The notes under the pieces: model-generated
Databases searched by the model: none
What the model saw: the letters and a program-made list of their open reading frames with translations, nothing else
Told to the model about the DNA's origin: nothing
Made by a program: the position numbers and the translations under genes
From: Nocardia goodfellowii
Lineage (GTDB): Bacteria; Actinomycetota; Actinomycetes; Mycobacteriales; Mycobacteriaceae
Reading direction: 5' to 3'
Assembly: GCF_017875645.1 (NCBI RefSeq)
Contig: NZ_JAGGMR010000001.1
Coordinates: 6,820,001-6,884,000, forward strand
DNA length: 64,000 bases
Shown here: positions 62,594 through 64,000 of the stretch, piece after piece
Layout of the letters: every line of letters starts with the position of its first letter
Numbering within the stretch: the stretch's first letter is position 1

Positions 62594-64000
62594 TTGCCCG
62601 ACCCCCGCGCTCAGGACCGCGAGATCGAACAGGAACAGGCCTACTTATCGGTCCTGTACGACCGGCTCGACGGTATGCGCGCCTACGCGAAGAAGCGACT
62701 CGAGACCGTGCTGCTGGAGAGCGGCGGCACGCCGCAAGCCCGCAGTGAACGGGAGTCGTTCAGCCAGCTCTACCACGAGGACTTGGCCAAATATGATGCC
62801 GCCGAGCACGGCTTGTGCTTCGGGCGGATCGACCTGACCGGTGACGAAGCCGCCCGCTACATCGGCCGGCTCGGCATCCTCGACGAGCAGGACGACTACG
62901 AGACGCTGCTGCTGGACTGGCGCGCGCCGCTGGCGCGTCCCTTCTATCTGGCCACCACGGCCGCGCCGGACGGGGTGACCCGGCGCCGGCACCTCCGCAC
63001 ACGCAACCGGCGGGTCACCGCCGTCAACGACGAGTACCTGGATCTCGCCGCCGCCGAACGGGACGGCATGGTCGAGGGTGACGGTGGCGTGGGCAGCGAG
63101 AGCGCGCTGCTGGCGGCGTTGAACGCGGCGCGCACCGGGCACATGAACGACATCGTGGAGACGATCCAGTCCGAGCAGGACGCGATCATCCGCTCCGAGC
63201 ACAAGAGCGTGCTGGTGGTGCAGGGCGGGCCGGGCACCGGCAAGACCGCGGTCGCGCTGCATCGCGCGGCCTTCCTGCTCTATACCTATCGGCAGCAGCT
63301 GGCCAAGAGCGGCGTGCTGATCATCGGGCCGAACGCGACCTTCCTCGATTACATCGGGCAGGTGCTGCCCTCACTCGGCGAGACCGGTGTGCTGCTGTCC
63401 ACCGTCGGCGATCTGTACCCGGGCGTGAAGGCGACGCGGGAGGACTCACTGCGGGCCGGGGAGATCAAGGGTTCGCTGCGGATTCTCGAGGTGCTCAAGC
63501 AAGCGGTGCGGGATCGGCAGGAGGCGCCCGCCGAGCCGATCCAGCTCAGCTTCGACGGCTACCCCGTCACACTGGACCGCAAGATCGCCACCAAGGCCCG
63601 GGGCCGGGCCCGGTCCTCGCGGCGGCCGCACAACCTGGCCCGGCCGATCTTCGCGAGTTCGGTCATCGACGCGCTCACCGATCAGGTCGCCCAAACGATG
63701 GGCGCGGATCTCTCGGGCGGAAACAGCTTGCTCAGCCGCACGGATATCGCCGAGATCCGGGACGAGATGAAGTCCGATCCGGCGGTGCAGGCGGCCATCG
63801 CGAAGCTGTGGCCGATCCTGTCGCCGCAGGAGGTTCTCGGTGAGCTGCTGGCCGATCCGAAGCGACTGGAGCGGGTGGCGTCCGGTTTGTCCGCCGAGGA
63901 TCGGGCCGAATTGGTGCGACCGCACACCGGCGAGTTCAGCGCCGCCGACGCGCCTCTGCTGGACGAGCTGGCCGAACTGCTCGGCGTCGACGACAGCGAG
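62594..64000 (+). CDS. HelD-like UvrD-type helicase, RNA polymerase recycling factor (partial, runs off the window)
   Basis: 469 residues visible, continuing past the window end. The start TTG 62594 follows AAGGAG by six bases. The N-terminal REIEQEQAYLSVLYDRLDGM is the antiparallel coiled coil typical of HelD, then DWRAPLARPFYLAT, and Walker A VVQGGPGTGKTAVALHR of superfamily 1 helicases. HelD inserts into stalled RNA polymerase, evicts nucleic acid, and in actinobacteria can protect against rifampicin. One TTA codon near the start is unusual in this GC-rich genome. The C-terminal helicase motifs are outside the window. Confidence 0.92.
   Translation, partial: MPDPRAQDREIEQEQAYLSVLYDRLDGMRAYAKKRLETVLLESGGTPQARSERESFSQLYHEDLAKYDAAEHGLCFGRIDLTGDEAARYIGRLGILDEQDDYETLLLDWRAPLARPFYLATTAAPDGVTRRRHLRTRNRRVTAVNDEYLDLAAAERDGMVEGDGGVGSESALLAALNAARTGHMNDIVETIQSEQDAIIRSEHKSVLVVQGGPGTGKTAVALHRAAFLLYTYRQQLAKSGVLIIGPNATFLDYIGQVLPSLGETGVLLSTVGDLYPGVKATREDSLRAGEIKGSLRILEVLKQAVRDRQEAPAEPIQLSFDGYPVTLDRKIATKARGRARSSRRPHNLARPIFASSVIDALTDQVAQTMGADLSGGNSLLSRTDIAEIRDEMKSDPAVQAAIAKLWPILSPQEVLGELLADPKRLERVASGLSAEDRAELVRPHTGEFSAADAPLLDELAELLGVDDSE

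Overview
The window is high-GC actinobacterial DNA, most likely a Nocardia or a close mycolic-acid relative. Supporting signs are third codon positions dominated by G/C, many GTG/TTG starts, a secreted cutinase, a DosR/DosS pair, a CpnT-like toxin and a HelD helicase. From established knowledge, M. tuberculosis carries uvrA, infC-rpmI-rplT-tsnR, pheST and argCJBDFRGH in the same order. Here that backbone runs mostly on the minus strand and is interrupted by accessory blocks.

Left part (1-16.4 kb): arginine biosynthesis, split in two. argC-J-B-D-F are joined by 4-base overlaps and followed by argR. argG lies about 9 kb away, beyond a toxin island and a methyltransferase. argC and argG share an almost identical 35-bp ArgR operator/promoter, so they remain one regulon. 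The island (1.67-9.49 kb, plus strand) encodes a 2067-residue polymorphic toxin. It has a CpnT-like N-terminus, about 800 residues of Pro/Gln/Thr linker, a caspase-like His/Cys segment, a TNT (NAD+ glycohydrolase) domain and a C-terminal deaminase-like domain. A SUKH immunity gene overlaps its stop codon. An orphan degenerate TNT fused to an immunity-like domain follows, then a free copy of that immunity-like domain. This is the most striking system in the window.

Middle (16.4-46 kb): mixed metabolic and regulatory genes. In order these are a CPA2 antiporter with a (GTTGCC)12 tract upstream, an ArsR regulator divergent from a short P450-like protein and a PEP-mutase/isocitrate-lyase homologue, a second-type adenylate kinase, esterases, two WYL regulators, a Clp-N-only protein, an FAD monooxygenase, a D-amino-acid deaminase-like enzyme, PEP carboxylase, a RecF-like ATPase, two conserved unknown proteins, DUF427, a cutinase, pheST, a TetR/MFS pair with a readable operator, a MerR-type gene with a structured leader, and an APC permease.

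Right part (46-64 kb): tsnR-like methyltransferase, rplT, rpmI and infC (with an ATC start and a hairpin-rich leader), then DUF1844, two tiny paralogous amphipathic peptides, and uvrA with a histone-like tail. Next come a glycogen-debranching-type enzyme, a GT4 glycosyltransferase and a zinc-ribbon protein, followed by a rearranged dormancy module (dosR, a RafH-like ribosome hibernation factor and dosS) with candidate DosR boxes. The window ends with a stand-alone ketosynthase, a PAS-PAS-GGDEF protein and the start of helD, cut by the window end. I found no tRNA, rRNA, CRISPR array or insertion sequence.
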